Source: Muribaculaceae bacterium (lineage in GTDB: Bacteria; Bacteroidota; Bacteroidia; Bacteroidales; Muribaculaceae). Taken from it: a DNA stretch of 35,727 bases. Shown one piece after another: positions 23,156-30,810 of this stretch. The position numbers and the translations under genes are program-made. The notes beneath the pieces were generated by a model. The model did not search any database. It had not been told where the DNA came from and was given only the letters and a program-made list of their open reading frames with translations. Position 1 is the first letter of the stretch, and each line of letters starts with the position of its first letter. The stretch lies in assembly GCA_009775265.1 (NCBI GenBank), contig VSPG01000022.1:1-35727 (forward strand), read 5' to 3'.

Positions 23156-26100
23156 TTATTTGTCTCGGCCACAGCAGTTTTTGTACTTTTTGCCGCTGCC
23201 GCAGGGGCATGGGTCATTGCGTCCGATGCGCGGACCTGTGTGGCGCATGGTGACCGGTGCCTGAGGCGCTCCCTGTCGTGCGGCTGCCGCGCTGCGCTGT
23301 GCTTCTTCGCCGGGCAGTCCTGGACGGGAAGTGCGGTAGTTGTAGTTGTGGCGCGGCGCTTCGGGTGCGGCCTGCTTTACTTCCGGGGCTTTCCGTGGTT
23401 CTTGTTGCGTCTCTTGCGTTTCGTCTCCTGTGGGAGCGGGCGCTTCCTGACGCACGGGAATCTGTCCGCGCATGAGTGCGGAGAGGGTCTTAAGGTTGAG
23501 CTGGTTGAGCATGCCTTCGAAAAGGTGGAACGACTCCACTTTGTAGATTACGAGCGGGTCTTTCTGCTCGTAGGACGCGTTCTGCACGCTCTGGCGAAGC
23601 TGGTCGAGCTCGCGCAGGTGCTCTTTCCACAGTTCGTCGATGGTGACGAGCAGAATGGCTTTGTGCCATTCTTTGACTATGTTGCGGCACTGCGAGTCGT
23701 AGGCCTGCTGGAGGTCTATGCGGAGGTTGAACAGGCGTTTGCCGTCCGTCACGGGCACGATGATTTTGCCTGTGTACTCGTTGGCTTCCACTATGCGCGC
23801 TATCACGGGCCATGCCACTTCGCGGATGCGTTCGCTGCGCCGGTCGAGGGCTTTTATGGCGGCGTCGTGGAGGCGCTCGATGCGGTCCTCGGTGTCGAGG
23901 CTGCGGTATTCTTCCTCGGTGACGGGCATTTCGAGTGTCAGGGCACGGTAGAGTTCGAGCTGCAGGTCGGCGTAGTCGTTGGGCCCGTCGTAGCTCTTGA
24001 CGAGGTTTTCGATGCAGTCGTAGAGCATGTTGGCGATGTCGATGCCGACGCGTTCGCCGATGAGTGCATGGTGGCGGCGTGCGTAGATGTAGCTGCGCTG
24101 CTTGTTCATCACGTCGTCGTACTCGAGCAGGCGCTTACGGATGCCGAAGTTGTTTTCCTCGACGCGTTTCTGGGCTTTTTCAATTGCGTTGTTCACCATC
24201 TTGTGTTCTATCACCTCGCCTTCCTTGAGGCCGAAGGTGTCGAGCATCTTCATTACGCGGTCTGTGGCGAACAGGCGCATCAGCTGGTCTTCGAACGACA
24301 CGAAGAATACGGACGAACCGGGGTCGCCCTGACGGCCGGAACGGCCTCGGAGCTGGCGGTCGACACGGCGGCTTTCGTGGCGTTCGGTGCCTATGATGGC
24401 CAGGCCGCCTGCGGCTTTCACGTCGTCGGAGAGCTTGATGTCGGTGCCTCGGCCGGCCATGTTGGTGGCTATGGTGACGGTGCCGGTGCGTCCGGCGAGC
24501 GCCACGATTTCGGCTTCGCGCTGGTGCAGCTTGGCGTTGAGCACGTTGTGCGGGATGCGGCGGCCTGTGAGCATGCGGCTGAGCAGCTCGGAGATTTCCA
24601 CCGATGTGGTGCCGACGAGCACGGGACGTCCTTCGCCCACGAGGCGTTCGATTTCTTCGATGACAGCGGCGTATTTCTCTCGTTTTGTCTTGTACACGCG
24701 GTCGTTCATGTCGATGCGCGCCACAGGCCTGTTGGTGGGGATGGTCACGACGTCGAGCTTGTAGATGTCCCACAATTCGCCTGCTTCCGTGGAGGCGGTA
24801 CCCGTCATGCCGGCGAGTTTGTGGTACATGCGGAAATAGTTCTGGAGCGTGATGGTGGCGAATGTCTGTGTGGCAGCTTCCACTTTCACGCCTTCCTTCG
24901 CTTCGATGGCCTGGTGGAGGCCGTCGCTGTATCGGCGTCCTTCCATGATTCGGCCTGTCTGCTCGTCGACGATTTTGATTTTGTTGTCGTCGATTACGTA
25001 TTCCACGTCTTTCTCAAAGAGGGTGTAGGCTTTGAGCAGCTGTGTGACGGTGTGCACGCGTTCGGCCTTTACGGCGTAGTCGGCCATGAGGGCGTCTTTC
25101 TTTTCGGCGCGCTCGGGGGTGTCGGGTTCGTGCTCGAGTTCGCTGAGCTGCGAGGCTATGTCGGGGAGCACGAAGAACTGAGGGTCGTTGATTTTGCCGG
25201 TGAGCTCGTCAAGACCCTTGTCGGTGAGTTCGACGCTGCGGTTCTTCTCGTCGATGACGAAATAGAGGGGGTCGGTGACGACGGGCATCTCGCGGGCATT
25301 GTCCTGAAGGTAGTAGGCCTCGGTCTGGAGCATGGTGTTTTTCATGCCTTCCTGGCTGAGGAACTTGATGAGCGCGCCGTTTTTGGGCAGACCCTTGTAG
25401 GCGCGGAAAAGGAGCAGGGCGCCTTCTTTGCGCACGGCTTTGTCGTCGCTGGCGAGTTTTGTCTTGGCTTCAGCGAGGATGGATGTCACGAGCTTGCGCT
25501 GTGCCTGCACCACTTTTTCGACATTGGCCTTGTAGTCGTTGAAATACTGGTCGTCGCCTTTCGGCACGGGGCCGGAGATGATGAGCGGCGTGCGGGCGTC
25601 GTCGATGAGCACGGAGTCCACCTCGTCGACGATGGCGTAGTAATGCTTGCGCTGCACGAGGTCGTCGGGCGCCATGGCCATGTTGTCGCGCAGGTAGTCG
25701 AAGCCGAATTCGTTGTTGGTGCCGAATGTGATGTCGCAGAGATATGCGTTGCGGCGTGCGGCGGAGTTGGGTTCATGCTTGTCGATGCAGTCCACTGTGG
25801 AGCCGTGGAACATGTAGAGCGGTCCCATCCATTCGCTGTCGCGTTTGGAGAGGTAGTCGTTGACGGTGACTACGTGTACGCCGCATCCGGCGAGCGAACG
25901 CAGGAACACTGGCAGTGTGGCCACGAGGGTTTTGCCCTCGCCGGTGGCCATTTCGGCGATTTTTCCCTGGTGCAGGGCTATGCCGCCGATGAGCTGTACG
26001 TCGTAGTGCACCATGTCCCATTTTATTTCGTTGCCGCCGGCTACCCACCGGTTGCGCCATATGGCTTTGTCGCCTTCGATGCTCACGAAGTCGCGGCCCT

Positions 26101-26521
26101 GGCCTGCAAGGCGTCGGTCGAGTTCGGTGGCGGTGACTTCGATGGTGTCGTTATGGGCGAAACGGGAGGCGGTTTCGCGCATTGTGGCGAAAACGACGGG
26201 GAGATGTTCGTTCAGTTTGTTCTCGAGTGTCTCGAGGATGTTTTTCTCGTGGCGGTCGATGTCGTCCCAGAGGTTCTGTCGCTTGTCGAAAGGCAGACTC
26301 TCCACTTCGTTGCGCAGGGCGTCGATGGCCTCGCGGTCGGCAGCCGTGGCTGCGGCGAGGTCGGCGCGCACTTTGCCTATTTCTGCGCGGAGTTCATCGT
26401 TGGAGAGTTGGGCGAGGCGAGGGCCTTCGGCCTGTATCTGTGCCACTATTGGGCGTATGGCTTTGAGGTCGCGGCTGGATTTGTCGCCGAATATTTTGGA
26501 TATAATGCTTGTTAAAGACAT
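23156..26521 (-). CDS. secA: Preprotein translocase ATPase SecA
   Basis: The 1121-residue SecA drives proteins through the SecYEG channel. Walker A MATGEGKT is at 191-198; the DEVDS motor motif and DDARTPLIISGP come near residue 305; NMAGRGTDIKL and the QLRGRSGRQGDPG motif VI occur in the second motor domain. The helical scaffold and wing follow, then a proline/glutamine-rich linker. The C-terminal zinc site (CPCGSGKKYKNCC; Cys1105, 1107, 1116 and 1117) ends the protein. The length and the N-terminal insert (about 60-130) are usual for Bacteroidetes SecA. It lies 78 bases after the phosphatase-fold gene and probably shares its transcript, since I see no promoter in the gap. Confidence 0.97.
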   Translation of the reverse strand: MSLTSIISKIFGDKSSRDLKAIRPIVAQIQAEGPRLAQLSNDELRAEIGKVRADLAAATAADREAIDALRNEVESLPFDKRQNLWDDIDRHEKNILETLENKLNEHLPVVFATMRETASRFAHNDTIEVTATELDRRLAGQGRDFVSIEGDKAIWRNRWVAGGNEIKWDMVHYDVQLIGGIALHQGKIAEMATGEGKTLVATLPVFLRSLAGCGVHVVTVNDYLSKRDSEWMGPLYMFHGSTVDCIDKHEPNSAARRNAYLCDITFGTNNEFGFDYLRDNMAMAPDDLVQRKHYYAIVDEVDSVLIDDARTPLIISGPVPKGDDQYFNDYKANVEKVVQAQRKLVTSILAEAKTKLASDDKAVRKEGALLLFRAYKGLPKNGALIKFLSQEGMKNTMLQTEAYYLQDNAREMPVVTDPLYFVIDEKNRSVELTDKGLDELTGKINDPQFFVLPDIASQLSELEHEPDTPERAEKKDALMADYAVKAERVHTVTQLLKAYTLFEKDVEYVIDDNKIKIVDEQTGRIMEGRRYSDGLHQAIEAKEGVKVEAATQTFATITLQNYFRMYHKLAGMTGTASTEAGELWDIYKLDVVTIPTNRPVARIDMNDRVYKTKREKYAAVIEEIERLVGEGRPVLVGTTSVEISELLSRMLTGRRIPHNVLNAKLHQREAEIVALAGRTGTVTIATNMAGRGTDIKLSDDVKAAGGLAIIGTERHESRRVDRQLRGRSGRQGDPGSSVFFVSFEDQLMRLFATDRVMKMLDTFGLKEGEVIEHKMVNNAIEKAQKRVEENNFGIRKRLLEYDDVMNKQRSYIYARRHHALIGERVGIDIANMLYDCIENLVKSYDGPNDYADLQLELYRALTLEMPVTEEEYRSLDTEDRIERLHDAAIKALDRRSERIREVAWPVIARIVEANEYTGKIIVPVTDGKRLFNLRIDLQQAYDSQCRNIVKEWHKAILLVTIDELWKEHLRELDQLRQSVQNASYEQKDPLVIYKVESFHLFEGMLNQLNLKTLSALMRGQIPVRQEAPAPTGDETQETQQEPRKAPEVKQAAPEAPRHNYNYRTSRPGLPGEEAQRSAAAARQGAPQAPVTMRHTGPRIGRNDPCPCGSGKKYKNCCGRDK

Positions 26522-26599
26522 TTTTTTTGTGAAGTATGAGTTGTGAGGTGTGGAATATCGGTAGCGCCGGCAGTGTCCGGACTTTTTGCGGCTGCTCCC

Positions 26600-28207
26600 T
26601 CAGAGGGGCAGCGCAGGCAGCGCGGCTCCGTTGGGCGAGCGTATGCGCAGCAGGCGTGCTACCGTGGGTGCTACCGAGCGGGCGTCGACGGGTGTGGCTA
26701 TGGTGCGTGCGTCGATGCCGGGAGCCATTATTATGGCGATGCCTGTGGGGGCGACTTCGCGGTGAACCATGGGTGTGCGTGTGGCGTCGGCCGGTGTCTG
26801 CCAGTCGTCCACCACTTCCCATCCGGCTGCGGGGGCTATGTACACATCGCCCGAATGGGCTATCGATGTGTTGCGGCGCAGGGCCTGCGAGCCTTCGCCG
26901 GCACGTTCGTTTATGATGTCGTCGATGGTGAATGCGCGCCGCACGCCGCTCATGCGTTCGAGAAAGTCGGCTGCTTCGGTGCGTATGAGCGCGGGGTCTA
27001 TGTTGCGCTCGTTGATGAGTTTGTCGTTGAGATAAAATGCGTTGCGGTGGTAGCCTTTCACCCAGTCGCCGTTGCCGTGCAGTGCTATGAGGTACATGTT
27101 GAGCAACGATATGGCCTTGCGCGTGGAGAATTCGCCGAATGGCACGTTCCAGCGTTCGTCGTCGCGGCGGGAGCGCGAGCCGGGAGGCGTGGCTGCGAGG
27201 TAGACAAGCGTGCGGTCCATGCCCGGGCCGCGGTCCACGGCGGCAAAGAGCTGCTCAAGGTCGCGGTCGAGGCGCAGGTAGGTGTCCATTAGCTCGTAGC
27301 GTGTGTCGGCGCTTTTGCTGTCGACGAACGGACGGATGGTGTAGGCCACGTTGAGCATGTCCGTGCCGTCGTGCGAGCCGAAGTCGGGCGTGGCTATGAT
27401 TTCTGTGGCGAGCTGTGTGATTTCGCTGTTTAGCAGGGGTGTGCCCGTGAACTTCTCCACTCGCTCGGCCTTGCTGCGTCCGAATGTGTAGCGGAAGGGG
27501 TAGCGCGTGAGATGGTCGGGCAGATGTGTGTATGCCTCGGCGGCGCGGAGAGGCGTCCAGCTCATGGTGTCGAGGCGGACGGAGAGGGGACGCAGGCGGT
27601 TGCGCGCGGCCAGTGTGACGGGCGGTTCTTTGTAGAAGGTGGATGTGGCCCAGTTGCCGTTGGCCGCGTTGAGCCACAGGGCGCTGTTGGCGGCATGGCC
27701 TCCGAGCAGTATCGCCTGCTGTGGGTCGGCGGCTATGGCGTAGACCGCCGTGACGCCTCCGCCGGCTATGCGTGCTTCGTCGGCTATGGTGCTGACGGCG
27801 AGTGCGGCCGGGGAATATGTCTCGTCGGTGTAGTTGCCCATGGCTGCGGGGTCGTGCAGCAGCGGCACGGTGCGCAGGGCGTCGCGGTCGAATCGCGATG
27901 CCGCGTCGATGCCGCTGATGTCGGCGGTAGCCCCTGTCATCAGCACCGCAGTGGCGCCGTGGGCATCAAGGGGAGTGCCGTAGTCAAGCGCCGGGATTAC
28001 GACTCCTTGTTTCAGCAGGCGGTTGAACCCCCCGGTGCCGAAACTGTCGCGCAACAGGTCGATGTAGTCCTGCTCGAGTCCGTCCACCACGATGCCCACC
28101 ACGAGCTGCGGACGGGCAGGCGTACCTGCCACTACGGCCAGTGTGGCCATGGCGGAGGCTACGAATGTCAGCAACAGGCGCGGGGTGCGGGCGGGTCGAC
28201 GGATCAT
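26600..28207 (-). CDS. Alkaline-phosphatase-fold protein, probably catalytically inactive
   Basis: The 535-residue product has a signal peptide (about 1-28) and the fold landmarks of the PafA-type phosphatase/phosphodiesterase family: VVGIVVDGLEQDY (Asp42), the VLMTGAT turn near residue 91, and DTYLRLDRDLEQL (308-320). As I recall the family, the metal and nucleophile residues are a Thr/Ser before the TG turn, an STDYVGH-type Asp and His, and an ADH motif. Here the equivalent stretches read LDAHGATAVLMTG, YTIRPFVDSKS and LAATPPG, so most ligands appear lost. A His in MVHREVAP may remain. It overlaps lnb by ATGA and precedes secA. A binding or scaffold role is inferred. Confidence 0.8.
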   Translation of the reverse strand: MIRRPARTPRLLLTFVASAMATLAVVAGTPARPQLVVGIVVDGLEQDYIDLLRDSFGTGGFNRLLKQGVVIPALDYGTPLDAHGATAVLMTGATADISGIDAASRFDRDALRTVPLLHDPAAMGNYTDETYSPAALAVSTIADEARIAGGGVTAVYAIAADPQQAILLGGHAANSALWLNAANGNWATSTFYKEPPVTLAARNRLRPLSVRLDTMSWTPLRAAEAYTHLPDHLTRYPFRYTFGRSKAERVEKFTGTPLLNSEITQLATEIIATPDFGSHDGTDMLNVAYTIRPFVDSKSADTRYELMDTYLRLDRDLEQLFAAVDRGPGMDRTLVYLAATPPGSRSRRDDERWNVPFGEFSTRKAISLLNMYLIALHGNGDWVKGYHRNAFYLNDKLINERNIDPALIRTEAADFLERMSGVRRAFTIDDIINERAGEGSQALRRNTSIAHSGDVYIAPAAGWEVVDDWQTPADATRTPMVHREVAPTGIAIIMAPGIDARTIATPVDARSVAPTVARLLRIRSPNGAALPALPL

Positions 28208-29385
28208 TTTCTGCGTGGACGGTTAAGCATTATGTAATTGGCGGCGCGTACGGCGTCGGCAGCTATTAGCGGCCAGAATGCCGCGTTGGCGCTCTGATGG
28301 AGCAGCGGCCATGCGAGGCTTAAGGCCAAAAGCACTGCAAAGTTAGCAATTTGATAGCACAATACAAGGCGTTGCGCCTTTTTTATCCATATAAAAACAA
28401 CAGGTAAGAGGCACAAAGGGTTCACCCATGCCAGCAAAAAGTTGGGTGAGGTGGCTTCGTGGGTGGAAAACACGGCGAGGAAAAACACAAGGCATCCCGC
28501 CATCCCGAACAGTCCGTAGAGTGCGGTGTCGAAGATTCTGCACACGCTCCTGCGCCTTATGTCGCGGATGGTGACGGCGACGGCTGCGGCAAGCACAAGC
28601 AGGGCTACGGCCATGGGCGTGGCCCACCATGGCGTGGGTGCAAGCACGGCTGCACGCGGGGCTGCTTCGACGATTACCGATGTGCTGTCGACGAGCCGGC
28701 GCCCCGAGGCAGTGCGCGCGCCGGCGAGCTGCTGCTCGAGCAGTACGGGGGCGAATGCTTTTTCGCGTGCTGAAAGATGTCCGTCGATGCCCGGGCCGAG
28801 GGCGAGGTCGATGCCGAACTGATACCATGGATAGTTTTCGTGGCAGGCACGCATGATGTCCCGGAATGTGGCTTGTGCCGGTGCAGGGTCGGGGAGGAGC
28901 AGGGTGTCGCCGATGGCCGCTTCTATGGCGCGCAACGGGCGCGTGGAGCAGTTGTCGCGCACGTAGTTGTAGCGGTAGACGGCGTTTTCGGGCAGCAGGT
29001 TGTCGGAGAGAGTCTCTACGAGCCGCTGCTTTTCGGCGGATGTGAGGTCGAGGCGGTGCTCTGTGACGCGGCGTCCGTTGCGGCGATAGGCTTCTACGAA
29101 CCATGGCCACGGTGCGGCTCCGCACATATAGTCGGTCTGTCCGAGAGCGAAACGCCACACGAATCCGGGGGCATTGAAGTCAAAAAGTCCCCAGTGCACA
29201 GCCACATCGTTGCCTGGCATGCGCACCCGCAGCGCTGCGTGGCCTTCAAGCTCGTAGACGTCGCTGCCGGCATCGCATATCACCATGCTTACTATGGTAT
29301 CGCCGGCATTTTCCGCTTTTGTGTCTGTGGCGTAAAAGGTACAAAAGGACAGAAGCCACAAAAGAAACAAATATTTTTTCGTCAT
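28204..29385 (-). CDS. lnb: DUF4105 protein, Lnb-type lipoprotein N-acyltransferase
   Basis: The 393-residue product has a DUF4105 domain, the family in which the Bacteroides lipoprotein N-acyltransferase Lnb was identified. After a signal or first TM segment (about 5-18), the periplasmic domain holds the conserved His49 (ELEGHAALRVR) and Cys146 (RDNCSTRPLRAIE), the likely catalytic pair. Four or five TM segments follow from about residue 248. The enzyme would add the third acyl chain to mature lipoproteins, which are abundant in this window. The ATG at 29383-29385 gives the signal segment. The end overlaps the phosphatase-fold gene by ATGA. Whether this copy is the active enzyme or a paralogue cannot be told. 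Confidence 0.82.
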   Translation of the reverse strand: MTKKYLFLLWLLSFCTFYATDTKAENAGDTIVSMVICDAGSDVYELEGHAALRVRMPGNDVAVHWGLFDFNAPGFVWRFALGQTDYMCGAAPWPWFVEAYRRNGRRVTEHRLDLTSAEKQRLVETLSDNLLPENAVYRYNYVRDNCSTRPLRAIEAAIGDTLLLPDPAPAQATFRDIMRACHENYPWYQFGIDLALGPGIDGHLSAREKAFAPVLLEQQLAGARTASGRRLVDSTSVIVEAAPRAAVLAPTPWWATPMAVALLVLAAAVAVTIRDIRRRSVCRIFDTALYGLFGMAGCLVFFLAVFSTHEATSPNFLLAWVNPLCLLPVVFIWIKKAQRLVLCYQIANFAVLLALSLAWPLLHQSANAAFWPLIAADAVRAANYIMLNRPRRK

Positions 29386-29412
29386 GCTATGGTGTAAAGG
29401 TACAAAAGGACA
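29335..29412. repeat. 17-base direct repeat spanning the lnb start
   Basis: AAAGGTACAAAAGGACA occurs at 29335-29351, inside the signal-peptide codons of lnb, and at 29396-29412, just upstream of its ATG, 61 bases apart. On the minus strand the upstream copy supplies TACCTTTA (29395-29402), one base off the -7 consensus. Confidence 0.65.
29395..29402 (-). promoter_or_regulatory. Probable -7 box of lnb
   Basis: TACCTTTA on the minus strand matches TAnnTTTG except for the last base. It ends 9 bases before the ATG, so the leader would be about 5 bases. Confidence 0.4.
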
Positions 29413-29419
29413 CAAGGTT

Positions 29420-29794
29420 TTATACGATGCAGTTTCTGTATTTTCTTTTTATTCCTATTGGTGTCTGTCCGAAATTAATAATCAGTCCGTGGTCGATGTC
29501 CGTGGCTTTAAGATAATTGACGAGTTGGTATTCGTGGGCTAAATCTATATTTTCGGCAACTTTGAGTTCCACTATTATACTGTTATCCACAAGAATGTCT
29601 GCACGGAACGACCCTACTACGACGCATTTGTAATGCACTTCCACCGGAACTTCAATTTGCGCTTCAAGTCCACGAAGTTTCAATTCGTAGAGTAGGGCTC
29701 GTTGGTATACGCTTTCAAGAAACCCGTGTCCAAGAACGCGTTTTACGGTAATTGCAGCGTCTATGATTACCTTTATTGTATTTTCCGCATCCAT
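29420..29794 (-). CDS. GxxExxY protein
   Basis: The 124-residue protein matches the GxxExxY family: GHGFLESVYQRALLYEL (22-38) carries the name motif, followed by FRADILVDNSIIVELKV (68-84) and a hydrophobic beta strand (GLIINFG). The Asp, then Glu-x-Lys pattern (RADILV, VELKV) resembles the PD-(D/E)xK nuclease core, so a nuclease-like fold is plausible, but no activity is established. The gene is flanked by G/T-rich repeats on both sides, as is common for this family in Bacteroidetes. It separates lnb from the DUF4468-type gene. Confidence 0.88.
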   Translation of the reverse strand: MDAENTIKVIIDAAITVKRVLGHGFLESVYQRALLYELKLRGLEAQIEVPVEVHYKCVVVGSFRADILVDNSIIVELKVAENIDLAHEYQLVNYLKATDIDHGLIINFGQTPIGIKRKYRNCIV

Positions 29795-29810
29795 TACTAT
29801 ATATTAAATA

Positions 29811-29966
29811 CTTGTGTTTCTTGTGTCCTTGTGTATTTTCGCATTGTTTGTTGAATTGTCTGCGCTGAAACAAAAGGACAAAAAGTCAAAAGCGACAAAA
29901 GTTTTATACTTCATGAAATTTGAATAAATGTTTCTTGTGTTTCTTGTGTCCTTGTGTATTTTCGCA
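29811..29966. repeat. 33-base direct repeat upstream of the GxxExxY gene
   Basis: The 33 bases at 29811-29843 (starting CTTGTGTTTCTTGTGTCC and ending TTTTCGCA) recur exactly at 29934-29966. Between them lies a tract of GACAAAAAGTCAAAAGCGACAAAAG type. The spacing is 123 bases. No gene is seen between 29795 and 30006. Confidence 0.75.
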
Positions 29967-30006
29967 GACAATGGTATCCTCTTATAACTATAATATTAAT
30001 ATTGTT

Positions 30007-30714
30007 TCAGAAGTCGTCGGAGGTGTTTAGTGCACGGCTGAGCGACTGCACGAGCGAGGTGTTGTAGCTTTCGGCGCCGTTGCGCACGTCGTGGAGGATG
30101 CGCCATTGGTGTTCGGCAGTGCGATACTCGTCGGTGGCGCGTCCGCGTTCGCGGTCCCGTTCGTTGCGGAACTGCTGAGTGGAGTTGAGTTGCTCGAGGT
30201 ACGCCGCGACAATCTGGTCCAGCTGCTCGTCGACGGGCCATTCGAGACTGCCTCCGTACATGCGTTGAGCGAGCCCGTTGACAAGGCGCATGTCGGCTTC
30301 GGCCTCCGGGTTGGCGAGTCCCATTTCGTCGAACAGCGATGCCGCTTCCGTGAAGCCGAACGAGATGCGTGGCGAGAACACCTGCAGGCGGTAGCGTCCG
30401 TTGGGGCGGATGTCGATGACACATGTCTCGGTCAGTACGGCGTTGAGCCATTTGGAGGACTGCGGCAGCGGAGCGCTCCACTTCAGCACCATTGTGCCGC
30501 GCTTGTCGTCGGCCATGTCTATGACGTCGGAGCGGTCGAATGTGAGCGCCACCCATCGGCGCAGGCGTGCCATCAGTTCTTCTTGCGATGCGGCCGATAC
30601 CGAGCCTTTTACCACGCTCGACGGCTGCGGATCTACCGGAAAGGTCTGTGCGGCGGTTGTGCCGCAGGAAATTGCCGCCAGTGCGGCGAATATCAGAGTT
30701 CTTAGTGCGTCCAT
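30007..30714 (-). CDS. DUF4468-type secreted protein
   Basis: The 235-residue product has a signal peptide (MDALRTLIFAALAAISCGTTAAQ). Its first domain (about 40-125) has the pattern of DUF4468: an N-terminal helix (EELMARLRRWVALTF), a GTMVLKWSAP strand and a VIDIRPNGRYRLQVF strand. The rest is helical and charged, with repeated Arg/Glu around residues 185-205. The function of this Bacteroidetes domain is unknown; a periplasmic location is inferred. The start at 30712-30714 is fixed by the signal peptide and by a promoter whose -7 box ends four bases upstream, predicting a leaderless mRNA. Confidence 0.75.
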   Translation of the reverse strand: MDALRTLIFAALAAISCGTTAAQTFPVDPQPSSVVKGSVSAASQEELMARLRRWVALTFDRSDVIDMADDKRGTMVLKWSAPLPQSSKWLNAVLTETCVIDIRPNGRYRLQVFSPRISFGFTEAASLFDEMGLANPEAEADMRLVNGLAQRMYGGSLEWPVDEQLDQIVAAYLEQLNSTQQFRNERDRERGRATDEYRTAEHQWRILHDVRNGAESYNTSLVQSLSRALNTSDDF

Positions 30715-30718
30715 GCTG

Positions 30719-30749
30719 CAAATGTACATATAAATATCGAGGCGCACAA
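30719..30749 (-). promoter_or_regulatory. Promoter of the DUF4468-type gene, predicted leaderless
   Basis: On the minus strand TTG (30747-30749), a 20-base spacer and TACATTTG (30719-30726) match the consensus. The box ends four bases before the ATG. The -33 element abuts the T-run of the susD terminator. Confidence 0.7.
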
Positions 30750-30750
30750 G

Positions 30751-30786
30751 AAAAGGCCGCAGCCTCCTGTGCGGGAGCTGCGGCCT
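30751..30786 (-). terminator. Terminator of the susCD operon
   Basis: AGGCCGCAGC (30754-30763) and GCTGCGGCCT (30777-30786) form a perfect 10-base stem, followed on the minus strand by TTTTCTT. It lies 24 bases after the susD stop. Confidence 0.85.
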
Positions 30787-30810
30787 CTTTAGTGTTGTGT
30801 TGCTGTGCGT

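Noticed and set aside
22940..26515. A very long open frame on the plus strand opposite secA
   Set aside because: It is the shadow of secA, which has full motifs on the minus strand. The antisense product has no recognisable domain, and its length reflects GC-rich codon bias.
29811..29966. CRISPR array suggested by the repeated 33-base unit
   Set aside because: There are only two exact copies, 123 bases apart, with repeat-like sequence between them instead of unique spacers, and no cas genes.
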